Assembly: GCA_963734725.1 (NCBI GenBank)
Contig: CAVTIX010000012.1
Location: forward strand, 1-64,000
Reading direction: 5' to 3'
Source of the DNA: DASXKD01 sp963734725
GTDB lineage: Bacteria; Actinomycetota; Actinomycetes; Streptosporangiales; Streptosporangiaceae
Length of the DNA stretch: 64,000 bases
The notes under the pieces are model-generated. The model made no database searches. It had not been told where the DNA came from and saw nothing but the letters and a program-made list of their open reading frames with translations. The position numbers and the translations under genes were made by a program. Shown piece by piece: positions 44,393 through 53,677 of the stretch (position 1 is the first letter of the stretch; each line of letters opens with the position of its first letter).

Positions 44393-46967
44393 ATGAGTAC
44401 CGACTCCCCCGCGCCCGAAGGGCGCCAGGCCAGCCTCGTGCCGGACAAGCCCGCGCTTGACGGCATCGAGGACAAGTGGTCCCGCCGGTGGGAGAACTCG
44501 GGCGTAGTACAAGTTTGACCGCTCCGCGTCGCGTGGCGAGGTTTACGCCATCGACACTCCCCCGCTGACCGTCAGCGGGAAGCTGCACATCGGGCACGTC
44601 TGCTCGTTCAGCCACACCGACATCGTCGCGCGGTACCAGCGCATGCGCGGCAAGAAGGTGTTTTACCCGATCGGGTGGGACGACAACGGGCTGGCGACCG
44701 AGCGCCGTGTGCAGAACTACTTCCACGTCCGGTGCGACCCCACGCTGCCGTATGACCCGGCCTTCGTCCCGCCGGCCAGCCCGAACGGCGAGCAGGTCGC
44801 CATTTCACGGCGGAGCTTCGTGGAGCTGTGCCACCGGCTCACCGACCTGGACGAGCAGGCGTTCGAGGAGGTGTGGCGGCGGCTCGGCCTGTCGGTGGAC
44901 TGGTCCACCATGTACCGGACCATCGACGATGGCTCGCGTGCCATCTCCCAGCGCGCTTTCCTGCGCAACCTGGCCCGGGGCGAGGCCTACCTCGCCGAGG
45001 CGCCGTCGCTGTGGGATGTGACGTTCCAGACCGCGGTGGCCCAGGCCGAGGTGGAGGACCGGGAGGTGGCCGGGGCGGCGCACCGGATCGCCTTCCACCG
45101 CCCGGACGGACAGGCCGTCCCGGTGATCACGACCCGCCCCGAGCTGCTGCCCGCCTGCGTGGCAATGGTGGCCCATCCCGGGGACGAACGCTACGCGGGG
45201 CTGGTCGGGACCACCGTGACCACGCCGCTGTTCGGGGTGGAGGTGCCCGTGCTGGCGCACCACCTGGCCGACCCGGCCAAGGGCACGGGCATCGCCATGG
45301 TGTGCACGTTCGGCGACAGCCTGGACGTCGCCTGGTGGCGGGACCTGCGGCTGCCCGCGCGGCCGGTGCTGGGCCGGGACGGGAGGCTGCTGGCCAGCCC
45401 GCCGGTCGCGATCACCTCGCGGGCGGGCCGCGCCGCCTACCGGCAGCTCGCCGGGGAGACCGCGCTGACCGCCAGGAAACGCATCGCCGGGATGCTCAGC
45501 GTTGCCGGTGACCTGCTCGCCGGGCCGGACCCGGTGCGCCACTCGGTGAACTTCTACGAGAAGGGCACCCAGCCGCTGGAGATCGTCACCACCCGGCAGT
45601 GGTACATCAGCAACGGCGCCCACGACGAGGACCTGCGCGCGGCGCTGCTGGCCCGGGGCGAGCAGATCGACTGGCACCCGCCGTTCATGCAGGTCCGCTA
45701 CCAGAACTGGGTGAACGGCCTGGCCGGGGATTGGCTGATCAGCCGGCAGCGGTTCTTCGGCGTGCCGATCCCGGTGTGGTACCCGCTGGACGGAGAGGGC
45801 CGGCCCCGTTACGGCGCACCGATCATCCCGGCCGACGATGCGCTGCCGGTGGACCCCGCGGCCGACACCCCGCCCGGCTACACCCCCGGCCAGCGGGGCC
45901 AGCCGGGCGGTTTCGCCGGGGATCCGGACGTGATGGACACCTGGGCCACGTCGTCGCTGACCCCGCAACTGGCCGCGCGGTGGACCCTGGACGGCGACCT
46001 GTTCGCCCGGGTGTACCCGATGGACCTGCGACCGCAGGCGCACGAGATCATCCGGACCTGGCTGTTCTACACGGTGCTGCGCGCGCAGACCGAGTCAGGC
46101 ACGCTCCCGTGGCGGCACGCGGCGATCTCCGGCTGGGTGCTCGACCCGGACCGGAAGAAGATGTCCAAGTCGGTCGGCAACGTGGTCACCCCGATGGACC
46201 CGCTGCGCAAGTACGGCAGCGATGCGGTCCGCTACTGGGCCGCGAACGGCCGGCTCGGCGCCGATGTCACGTTTGACCCGGCACAGCTACGGGTCGGCCG
46301 GCGGCTAGCGATCAAGATACTCAACGCTAGCCGGTTCATACTTAGAGTGTCCGGCGACGGTGGCCGCGAGGCGGTGAGCGAACCGCTGGATGCGGCGATG
46401 CTGGACCGGCTCGCCGGGGTGATCGGTCAGTGCACGAGGGCGCTGGACGGCTATGACCACACCGGGGCGCTGGCAGCGGCCGAGGAGTTCTTCTGGTTCT
46501 TCTGCGACGACTACCTGGAACTGGTGAAGGACCGCGCCTACGGGGAGCGCGGCGAGGCGCCGGGCAGGAGCGCCCGGACCGCGCTTCGCCTCGCGCTCTC
46601 GGTCATCCTGCGCCTGTTCGCGCCGTTCCTGCCCTACGTGACCGAGGAGGTGTGGTCGTGGTGGCAGGACGGCTCGGTGCACAACGCCGCCTGGCCGGCG
46701 CCGGGTGCGGTGGCGCCGGAGCAGCCGGCGGCGGCCCTGTCCGCGGCTCTTTCTGCAGCGTCCGGGGCGATCGCCGCGATCCGGGGCGCCAAGTCGGGGG
46801 CGCGCGCGTCGATGCGCGCGCCGGTGCGCGCCCTGGTGGTGACGGCGCGGCAGGATCACCTGGACGCGGTGCTTGCCGTGCTCGCCGACGTGCAGGCGGC
46901 GGGGCGGGTGGAGCACACCGAACTGCGCTGCGGCGACACTGAGCCGGCGTATGAGGTCACGCTGTGA
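44393..46967 (+). pseudogene. valS: Valyl-tRNA synthetase (one frameshift near the start)
   Basis: Class I tRNA synthetase of about 857 aa when repaired, charging tRNA-Val. The start (MSTDSPAPEGRQ, then GIEDKWSRRWENSG) lies in one frame up to about 44505; one extra base within GTAGTAC moves to a second frame with YKFDRSASRGEVYAIDTPPL, the HIGH motif GKLHIGHVCSFSHTDIVARY and FYPIGWDDNGLATERRVQNY. CP1 editing is at ITTRPELLPACVAMVAHP, ATSSLTPQLAARW is typical ValS, and KKMSKSVGNVVT is the KMSKS loop. TAACCT at 44380-44385 is 7 nt before the ATG. ValS is essential, so the frameshift is probably a sequence error. Confidence 0.88.
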
Positions 46968-47000
46968 CGGCCAGGGACTGACCGTCGGGCAGGCCGGGGG

Positions 47001-48719
47001 TTACTCCTCCACCGGGTCGGCGGTGAGCAGGCTGATCCACTCGTCGGCCGCGTCGGGCTCGGCGGGCGGGTCCGCGGCCGCCCGCTTCGACCTGGCCCGG
47101 CGTGATTCGCGGCCAGACGGCTTGGGCTGGGCGGGGCCCGGCTCGGCGGCACTGTCCTTGGCCGCACCGTCCTTGGCGGCGCCATCGTCGGCAGCGTCGC
47201 CTTCGGGGGTGTCGACCCCGGCGGCGCTGTCTTGGGCGATGCCGCCTTCGGCGCCGTCCCCGGCACTGTCTTCGGCGGCGCCCTCCCCGGCGGCGGGCGG
47301 GTCAGACTCGGTGCCTGCCTCCGCCTGGTCCGGGAGGGTCGCAACGTCCTCGGCCGACCGCCCCGTGGTCAGCCCGGGGTCGGTCTGACCGTCGTCAGCC
47401 GGGTGGTCCACGGCCAGCCCGGGCATCGCGTCGCGGGCCAGCGGCTCGCTCCTGACCGCCGTCCGCAGCGGCGGCCCAGGCCACTCGTGGGCCACGTCCG
47501 CGTCGGATTGCGCGACCCACTTTTCGGCCGGGTCGGCCTGGGCGCCCGCGGCGAGCAGGTCCCAGTCCGCCGTCGCATCGCGGTCGGCCCCGGGCGCCCA
47601 GTCCGCCGGGCTGGCGCCGTGGTTCCTTGCCTCCGGTCCTGGGGGATCTGGACGGCCGGGCTCATCGCTGGCTGGCGCCGCCCCGGGTACGCGGTCCGCT
47701 GGCTCGGTCGCGGCGGGACCGGGCGCCGCGGGACCGGGCCCGGCAGGATCGGTCACGGCGACATCAGGCCGGGCGGGATTGGGCGCGGCGGAACCGGGCG
47801 CGGCGGGCCCGTCCGGGGACGGCGCCCCCGCTGGTGCACGGTCCGGCCGGGGAGCTTGCCCCGCATCCTCGGCCGCGGGAGCGGCCCAGCCGGGCGCCTC
47901 CGCGACGTCCGCGGGCGCCGGCCGGTCGGTCTCGCCCTCCCCGGCCTCCGGGGCGGTCCAGCCCGGGCCGTCCTCGGCGACCGCCGGGAGCGGCCAGGAC
48001 GAGCCGTCGTCCCCGGCCGCTGCGCCAGCCCAGTCCGTGGCTTCCTCCCTGGCCTCGGGCGCAGCCCAGCCGGGCTCATCCTCCGGCTGGCGCCAGCCGG
48101 GTGCTTCGCTCCCGGCCCAGCTGGGCTGGTCGTCCTGCCACGTCATGGCGCCGTCGGCCGGTGCGGACCAGTCCGGCTCGGTAATGCGCAGATCCTGGAA
48201 GGTCACCCGGAACCCTGGGCCCTCTGGTGCGGCGCCCATGACCCCCGCGAGCACCTCTCGGCCCGGTGGCAGGAAGGCCAGGGCGGCGAGTTCCGGCTGG
48301 CGGTCACCGAGGATGTACCGGACCTCCACGGCGTCGCCGCGGCGCGATACCCGCAGCACGATGTCATCGGTGCCGGCCGGCAGGTCGGTCACCATCCAGC
48401 TGGACCGGCCGAGGGTCAGCACGGTGCTCAGCCGCGGCCGGCCTTCGAAAAACTCCATCCCCGTCTTCAGCCAGGTGCGCTCGTCGGCGCGGAGCATGAT
48501 GCCCGCCTGGTCGTACTGAACGCCGAGGGTGCAGCGCACCCGTACCGACACATCGAGGTCCCCGGCGAGCACTTCGCCGTAGACGTGACCGCTGTCCCTG
48601 ACGTACCCGTAACCGGTCTCACGCCAGAAATCTGTGCCGGTATCGACACTCACCGTGACCAAATCGCCCGTCCGCTGCCAGTTGGCGGGCTCGTTCAGCC
48701 ACTCCATGGGGCCCTCCAC
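47001..48719 (-). CDS. DUF1349 domain protein with long disordered tail
   Basis: A 572-aa protein. Residues 1-195 form a DUF1349 (concanavalin-like/Regulation of enolase 1) beta-sandwich: WQRTGDLVTVSVDTGTDFWR, then YDQAGIMLRADERTWLKTGM, LSTVLTLGRSSWMV and FRVTFQDLRITEPDW. Residues 196-572 are an acidic, Ala/Pro/Asp-rich, disordered tail with recurring P-G-W-x-A-P-E-A and A-A-K-D-G units. Most family members lack such a tail. There is no signal peptide, so it is probably cytoplasmic. Function unknown. Confidence 0.75.
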   Translation of the reverse strand: MEGPMEWLNEPANWQRTGDLVTVSVDTGTDFWRETGYGYVRDSGHVYGEVLAGDLDVSVRVRCTLGVQYDQAGIMLRADERTWLKTGMEFFEGRPRLSTVLTLGRSSWMVTDLPAGTDDIVLRVSRRGDAVEVRYILGDRQPELAALAFLPPGREVLAGVMGAAPEGPGFRVTFQDLRITEPDWSAPADGAMTWQDDQPSWAGSEAPGWRQPEDEPGWAAPEAREEATDWAGAAAGDDGSSWPLPAVAEDGPGWTAPEAGEGETDRPAPADVAEAPGWAAPAAEDAGQAPRPDRAPAGAPSPDGPAAPGSAAPNPARPDVAVTDPAGPGPAAPGPAATEPADRVPGAAPASDEPGRPDPPGPEARNHGASPADWAPGADRDATADWDLLAAGAQADPAEKWVAQSDADVAHEWPGPPLRTAVRSEPLARDAMPGLAVDHPADDGQTDPGLTTGRSAEDVATLPDQAEAGTESDPPAAGEGAAEDSAGDGAEGGIAQDSAAGVDTPEGDAADDGAAKDGAAKDSAAEPGPAQPKPSGRESRRARSKRAAADPPAEPDAADEWISLLTADPVEE

Positions 48720-48769
48720 GGTGTCTCAGTGTCCACGGTATCGGTATCGGGCGGGGTAATCTCGGCCAC

Positions 48770-49198
48770 ATGGACAAGGTCCAGCGAACTGAGGCGCAAT
48801 GGCGCGAAATGCTTACCCCGGATGAGTACCAAGTACTCAGGGAAGCGGGCACGGAGGCGCCGTGGACCGGCGAGTACACCAATACCAGGGCTGAGGGCGT
48901 GTACCGGTGCCGCGCGTGCGGCGCCGAGTTGTTCCGCTCGGGGGAGAAGTTCGAGTCTCACTGTGGCTGGCCGAGCTTCTACCAGCCCAGCAGCGACGAT
49001 GCCGTGGTGCTGATCGAGGACCGGTCGCTGGGCATGCCTCGGACCGAGGTCCGGTGCGCGCGGTGCGGCTCGCATCTCGGCCACGTGTTCGAGGGCGAGG
49101 GCTACCCGGTGCCCACCGACCAGCGCTGGTGCATCAACTCCATCTCGCTCACGCTGGAGTCCGCCGCCGACGGGGAAGCCGCTGCCGCAGCGGACTGA
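48770..49198 (+). CDS. msrB: Peptide-methionine (R)-S-oxide reductase
   Basis: A 142-aa MsrB that reduces R-methionine sulfoxide in oxidised proteins. The two zinc-binding CxxC pairs are VYRCRACGAELFRSGEKFES and VRCARCGSHLGHVFEGEG; the catalytic Cys is in DQRWCINSISL. CGWPSFYQP is the conserved substrate loop. TAATCT at 48757-48762 sits 7 nt before the ATG, so the transcript is probably leaderless. The gene diverges from the DUF1349 gene. Confidence 0.92.
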   Translation: MDKVQRTEAQWREMLTPDEYQVLREAGTEAPWTGEYTNTRAEGVYRCRACGAELFRSGEKFESHCGWPSFYQPSSDDAVVLIEDRSLGMPRTEVRCARCGSHLGHVFEGEGYPVPTDQRWCINSISLTLESAADGEAAAAAD

Positions 49199-49212
49199 GC
49201 CACCGGCCTCCA

Positions 49213-49390
49213 GGGCATGCCCCGTAGGTCATCCAGCCTGCTGCGCGACTGCCGTGAAGGAATGGGGAGGCGGGCGGGGCCTCGCGGCGTTGTCGTCGTC
49301 ACCCATAGCTCCGCTATGGGCGCCTCCCCCGCCTTGCGATGCATCCCGCCGGCAGCCGCTCGCGGCGGCATGGACCTACGGAGCACGCCC
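49213..49390. repeat. MITE-like 178-bp unit with ~20-bp inverted ends
   Basis: GGGCATGCCCCGTAGGTCAT at 49213 and its imperfect inverse TGGACCTACGGAGCACGCCC at 49371-49390 bound a non-coding unit between convergent genes. Inside is the hairpin CCCATAG-ctccg-CTATGGG at about 49302-49320 and GC-rich inverted segments. No target duplication is evident. The remaining bases to 49530 hold no recognisable gene. Confidence 0.5.
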
Positions 49391-49530
49391 TAGGCTGGCA
49401 GCCACCCGCGTGTCCCGTACGCGGGCCAGGCCGAGCCATGAGGCAGCGATGCGGTTGAGAATGCGGCTGGCGCCCGCAACGCCGCCCGATGCGCGTCCGT
49501 GCGGCGTCGTGCCCGGATCAGCCGGGGGCT

Positions 49531-50250
49531 TTAGCCGAGCGAGGCGATCAGTTCCCTGGGCGGCTTGCGCCGGCCGGTGTAGAACGGGATCTCCGCGCGG
49601 GTGTGCAGCCGCGCCCGGGCGCCCCGCAGGTGGCGCATCAGGTCCACGATCCGGTGCAGCTCGTCGGCTTCGAAGCAGAGCATCCACTCGTAGTCGTTCA
49701 GCGCGAAACAGGCGACCGTGTTCGCTCGGACGTCGGGGTACTCGCGGGCCATCATGCCGTGCTCGGCGAGCATCTCCCGGCGCTCTGCCGGGTCCAGCAG
49801 GTACCACTCGTAGGACCGGACGAACGGGTACACGCACGCGTAGGCGCGCGGCGCCTCCCCGGCCAGGAACGCGGGGATGTGGCCCTTGTTGAACTCGGCT
49901 GGCCGGTGCAGCGCCATCACCGACCACACCGGCGCGCTGGCCCGGCCCAGCCCGGTGCGCCGGAACCTGGCGTACACCTCCTGCAGGTCGTCGGGTGACG
50001 GGGCGGTCCACCAGAACATGTAGTCGGCGTCCGCCCGCAGCCCCTGCACGTCGTAACAGCCCCGGGTGATCACGTCCTTGCCCGCTGCCTGGTCGAGGAA
50101 GCCCTCCAGTTCGGCGGCCAGGCCGTCCCGGCCGCGGGCGTCCACCTCCAGCGCGGCCCGGTCGGCGATACGGAAAACCGACCACATGGTGTAACGGATC
50201 TGCTCGTTCAGATCTCGGGCGCGCACCGCCCTCTTACCAGTGCCTGCCAT
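49531..50250 (-). CDS. chdC: Coproheme decarboxylase (HemQ)
   Basis: A 239-aa chlorite dismutase-family enzyme that converts coproheme III to heme b, the last step of the coproporphyrin-dependent pathway. Conserved pieces are IRYTMWSVFRIADR, WSVMALHRPAEFNKGHIPAF, CVYPFVRSYEWYLL with the essential Tyr, MLAEHGMMAREYPDVRANTV with the probable proximal His, and NDYEWMLCFEADELHRIVDL. The length is typical for actinobacteria. cgoX lies just upstream on the same strand, separated by about 120 bp. Confidence 0.93.
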   Translation of the reverse strand: MAGTGKRAVRARDLNEQIRYTMWSVFRIADRAALEVDARGRDGLAAELEGFLDQAAGKDVITRGCYDVQGLRADADYMFWWTAPSPDDLQEVYARFRRTGLGRASAPVWSVMALHRPAEFNKGHIPAFLAGEAPRAYACVYPFVRSYEWYLLDPAERREMLAEHGMMAREYPDVRANTVACFALNDYEWMLCFEADELHRIVDLMRHLRGARARLHTRAEIPFYTGRRKPPRELIASLG

Positions 50251-50372
50251 CAGTCCCTGCCTTGTGCTTGCCCGGAGGAACGCCTCCCCGCAACCCCGGT
50301 GGCCCGCGGCGCCGTTCCTTCGTCACGGGGGCCCTGGCCGCACCGGCCGGGGAAACGCTGACCATGTCGCTC

Positions 50373-51851
50373 CTATTGTCGGCCATCACGCAGGTACTCC
50401 GCGATCTGGCCGGCCGCGGCCTGCGCGGTGGCCACGCACGCCGGGATGCCGATCCCGTCATAGGCGGCGCCGCACACGGCCAGGCCCCGCTGGCCCGCCA
50501 CCCCGGCCCGGATCCGGGCCACCCGGTCCAGGTGCCCGACGGTGTACTGCGGCAGCCCCCCGCCCCACCTGGTCACCCTGCTGGCCACGGGGGCGCCGCG
50601 GGCGCCGGTAGCCGCGGCCAGGTCGGCGGCGGCCACCGCGGCAAGCTCCTCGTCGGCGGACTGCAGCAGTGCCTCCTCGCCGATCCGGCCCAGCGAGCAC
50701 CGGACGATGGCCAGCCCGGCGGCGGCGTCCCGCAGGTGCGGCCATTTGACCGTGGAGAACGTCACCGCCTTGACCGGGCGGCCGTCGGCGGCGGGCACGA
50801 GATAGCCGCTGCCCTCCAGCGGGCTGGGAAACGCCGCGGCGGGGTAGGCCAGGGTGGCGATCGCCATGCTGGCGTAGGGGATCTCCTGCAGCGCTGTCGC
50901 CGCGGCCGAGGCGCCCGGCACCCCAGCGAGCAGCCGCGCCATGGGGGCAGCCGGTGCGCCCAGCACGACGGCGTCCGCGAGCAGGTATTCCTCGTCGTGC
51001 GCCGAACCCACGGTCAGCCGCCAGCCGCCGGCCGCGCGGGCCAGCCCGCGCACCATCGCGCTGGTGCGCACGCATGCGCCGGAGGCGGCGGCAACGGCCC
51101 CGGGCAGCGTCCCCAGCCCGGCGGCGAGGGTGGTGAACACCGGCGGCGTCCCGGTGCCGGGCGACGCCGTGCCGTCCTCCCCGGCGGGCCTGGCGCCGGG
51201 CGGCGGCGTGCTCTCATCCCCGGCGGGCCCGGGTAGCAGCGCCGCTGCCGCGGCGGCCAGGGAGGCGTGCCGCCGGGACTCGGCGGCCAGAGCGGGCAGG
51301 GTGGCTTCGAAGGACAGGCCCTCAGCCCGCCCGGCGTAAACCCCGGCCAGGAGGGGGTCAACCAGGCGGTCCACCACTTCCTGGCCGAACCGCGCGGCCA
51401 CGTACCCGGCGACCGGCACGTCACCGTCCCGGCCGGTGGCCGGGAGGTCGAGGTCCTGCCGCGCCCTGGCCAGGCCGGCCGGGGACACCAGTCCGGAGGC
51501 AGCTAGCTCGGCGAGGTCGGCGGGCACGCCCATGAACTGGCGCCGGGGCAGCCGGCGCATCCGGCCCCGGCTCCAGATCCGGGCCGCCGTGGTGCCAGGC
51601 CAGGCTAGTTGCCCGGCCAGGCCAGTTGCGGCGGCCAGCCCGGTGCCTTCGGGGCGGCGGGCGAGCAGCGCCTCCGCGCCCTCATCCACCGCGACCCCGG
51701 CGATCTCGCTGACCGACAGCTTGCCGCCGACCCGGGGCGATCCTTCCAGCACGGTGACCCGGCACGGGACATCCCGCAGGAAAAACGCCGCGGCGAGCCC
51801 GGCGATCCCCGCGCCGACGACCGCGACATGCGGCTGTCCGGGATTGCTCAC
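50373..51851 (-). CDS. cgoX: Coproporphyrinogen III oxidase (oxygen-dependent, CgoX/HemY)
   Basis: A 492-aa FAD protein that oxidises coproporphyrinogen III to coproporphyrin III. The FAD motif VAVVGAGIAGLAAAFFLRDV is at residues 9-28, LEGSPRVGGKLSVSEIAGVA follows, and VDEGAEALLARRPE is the typical HemY segment. The C-terminal FAD contact is YDGIGIPACVATAQAAA. An alanine/proline-rich insertion of about 35 residues lies near residue 210. It forms an apparent heme cluster with chdC and hemE. Confidence 0.9.
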   Translation of the reverse strand: MSNPGQPHVAVVGAGIAGLAAAFFLRDVPCRVTVLEGSPRVGGKLSVSEIAGVAVDEGAEALLARRPEGTGLAAATGLAGQLAWPGTTAARIWSRGRMRRLPRRQFMGVPADLAELAASGLVSPAGLARARQDLDLPATGRDGDVPVAGYVAARFGQEVVDRLVDPLLAGVYAGRAEGLSFEATLPALAAESRRHASLAAAAAALLPGPAGDESTPPPGARPAGEDGTASPGTGTPPVFTTLAAGLGTLPGAVAAASGACVRTSAMVRGLARAAGGWRLTVGSAHDEEYLLADAVVLGAPAAPMARLLAGVPGASAAATALQEIPYASMAIATLAYPAAAFPSPLEGSGYLVPAADGRPVKAVTFSTVKWPHLRDAAAGLAIVRCSLGRIGEEALLQSADEELAAVAAADLAAATGARGAPVASRVTRWGGGLPQYTVGHLDRVARIRAGVAGQRGLAVCGAAYDGIGIPACVATAQAAAGQIAEYLRDGRQ

Positions 51852-52038
51852 CCATCTACCCTGGCAGAGGCTCCGGCTGCGGGACGAGCGGGGGCGTGCG
51901 GCGGCCCAGCCGCCTCACCCGTCACTGGAATATCGCGCACACTCATGTGACCAGTGATAAAGCAGAGACTTTCTCAGCTATTTTTCAGCTGCTTACCTCT
52001 TGATGGGATTTAGGTCACTGCTGCCATACTTCTGTGCC

Positions 52039-52581
52039 ATGGCTCCGGAACCTGGTGGTGTCTGGGTGCGGCAGGCCAGGCCCGAAGACGTCGGCCGGCT
52101 CCAGGCGATCCAGCTTGCCGCCGGTGACGCGTTCCGTGACATCGGCATGCCCGCGGCCGCGGACACGTTTCCGCTGCCGACCGAATCCCTGTCCGGTTAC
52201 CGCCGGGCGGGCCGGGCCTGGGTCGCCGCCGACGAATACGACGAGCCGGTCGGCTTCGTCGTCGCCGACGTGGTCGACGGCTGCGCCTACATCGAACAGG
52301 TCAGCGTGCACCCGGCGCACGCCGGGCACCGGATCGGGGCCATGCTGCTGGACTACGTGGCCGACTGGGCCGCTGGGCTGGACATGCCCGCGATGACCCT
52401 GATCACCTTCCGCGGGGTGCCGTGGAACGCGCCATACTACGAGCGGCTCGGCTTCCGCGAGCTGACCGAGGCAGAGATCACCCCCGGGCTGGCGGCCCGC
52501 AACGCCGACCAGGGCGGGAACTTCGCGGCCCGCGTCTGCATGCTCCGCGAGCTGGCGCCGCACGAGGCCGGGGCGAACTGA
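52039..52581 (+). CDS. GNAT-family N-acetyltransferase
   Basis: A 180-aa acetyltransferase: VRQARPEDVGRLQAIQLAAG, VGFVVADVVDGCAYIEQVSV, the acetyl-CoA loop HPAHAGHRIGAMLLDYVADW (Q/R-x-x-G-x-G/A type) and FRGVPWNAPYYERLGFRELT. Substrate unknown. ATG 52039 (MAPEPGGVW) is preferred because the conserved fold begins right after it; an in-frame ATG at 52000 adds 13 residues. Confidence 0.86.
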   Translation: MAPEPGGVWVRQARPEDVGRLQAIQLAAGDAFRDIGMPAAADTFPLPTESLSGYRRAGRAWVAADEYDEPVGFVVADVVDGCAYIEQVSVHPAHAGHRIGAMLLDYVADWAAGLDMPAMTLITFRGVPWNAPYYERLGFRELTEAEITPGLAARNADQGGNFAARVCMLRELAPHEAGAN

Positions 52582-52668
52582 CGCTGCCGCCCCCGCCGGG
52601 CCGGCCTGCGTTGCCAAGTCGTGACGTGCCCGTGGGAACCGCCGTGCCCGGGCCGGCGTCCCATCGGC

Positions 52669-53661
52669 ATGACTGCGCCTGGGCACCTTGGTTCCGTTCC
52701 AACACCGCGCCGCCGCGCCGCCGCGCAGGCGCTCCTGCTCGCCGCTGGCGCCTGCGCGCTGGCCGCGGGATGCTCCGCGGGGGGCGCCTCCGCAGGCGCC
52801 GCGATGGGGACGGCCGCCCGGCCCGTGCGGGCAGCCTCCGGCAGCGTCCACGCGCCCGCCGCGCCCGGCCCGGCCCGCGGGGCGTTCGGCGCGGGAGCAT
52901 CGGCCGCCGCGGGGAAGACCGCAGGGCTGGCCGCGGTGCCCCTCCCCGGCGGCCAGTCGGTCATCTTCACCGCGAGCCTCAGCCTGCGCACCCGGAATGT
53001 GCAGGCCACGGTCGCCCGCGCGACACAGCTCGCCGATTCGGCGGGCGGCTACGTGTCCGGCGAGCACGCGAGGACCGTCCGGGCCGGCCAGCACGCCTTG
53101 CCCGTGGTCAACATCCAGTTCAAGGTTCCAGCCGGCGCCTACCAGCCCACCCTCACCGCCCTGGGCGGCCTGGGCAGCAAACGATCGGAGACCCAGCAGG
53201 CACAGGACGTCACCGGCACAGTGGCCGACGTGAACAGCCGGGTGGCCTCGGCCGAGGCGGCGATCGCCCAGTTGCGCAAGCTGCTCACCCGGGCCGGGTC
53301 GGTCGGCGGCCTGCTCAGCGTCCAGGAGCAGATCAACCAGGAGGAAGCCAGCCTGGAGGCGCTCCAGTCGCGGCAGCGAGCGCTGGCCCGGGAGACCACG
53401 TACGCGACGATCTCGCTGACCGTCACCCGCACCGCGCCAGCGACGGCCCAGCACCATCGCCATCAGGCGGCCGCGGGGTTCCTGCGCGGCCTCACCGCGG
53501 GCTGGCGCGCCTTGGGCACGGCCGTCACCTGGCTGCTCACCGTGGCCGGGGCGGCGCTGCCGTTCCTCATCCCGGCCGGCCTGGTGACGCTGGCCGCGAT
53601 CGCCGGCCGGCGGTGGTGGCTCGGCCGGCGCCGGGCGGGCGCGAGCCCGGCAGCGGAGTAG
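52669..53661 (+). CDS. DUF4349 lipoprotein
   Basis: About 330 aa. The N-terminus has a signal peptide with lipobox LAAGCSAG, so the mature protein is lipid-anchored outside the membrane. DUF4349 follows (VIFTASLSLRTRNVQATVAR, NIQFKVPAGAYQPTLTALGG, DVTGTVADVNSRVASAEAAI) with a coiled coil (LLSVQEQINQEEASLEALQS), and a C-terminal membrane helix (LLTVAGAALPFLIPAGLVTL) before a basic end. The function of the family is unknown. Starts at 52621 and 52669 are in frame; the later one gives a better signal peptide. Confidence 0.8.
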   Translation: MTAPGHLGSVPTPRRRAAAQALLLAAGACALAAGCSAGGASAGAAMGTAARPVRAASGSVHAPAAPGPARGAFGAGASAAAGKTAGLAAVPLPGGQSVIFTASLSLRTRNVQATVARATQLADSAGGYVSGEHARTVRAGQHALPVVNIQFKVPAGAYQPTLTALGGLGSKRSETQQAQDVTGTVADVNSRVASAEAAIAQLRKLLTRAGSVGGLLSVQEQINQEEASLEALQSRQRALARETTYATISLTVTRTAPATAQHHRHQAAAGFLRGLTAGWRALGTAVTWLLTVAGAALPFLIPAGLVTLAAIAGRRWWLGRRRAGASPAAE

Positions 53662-53677
53662 CGCGCCTCCCCGGCGG

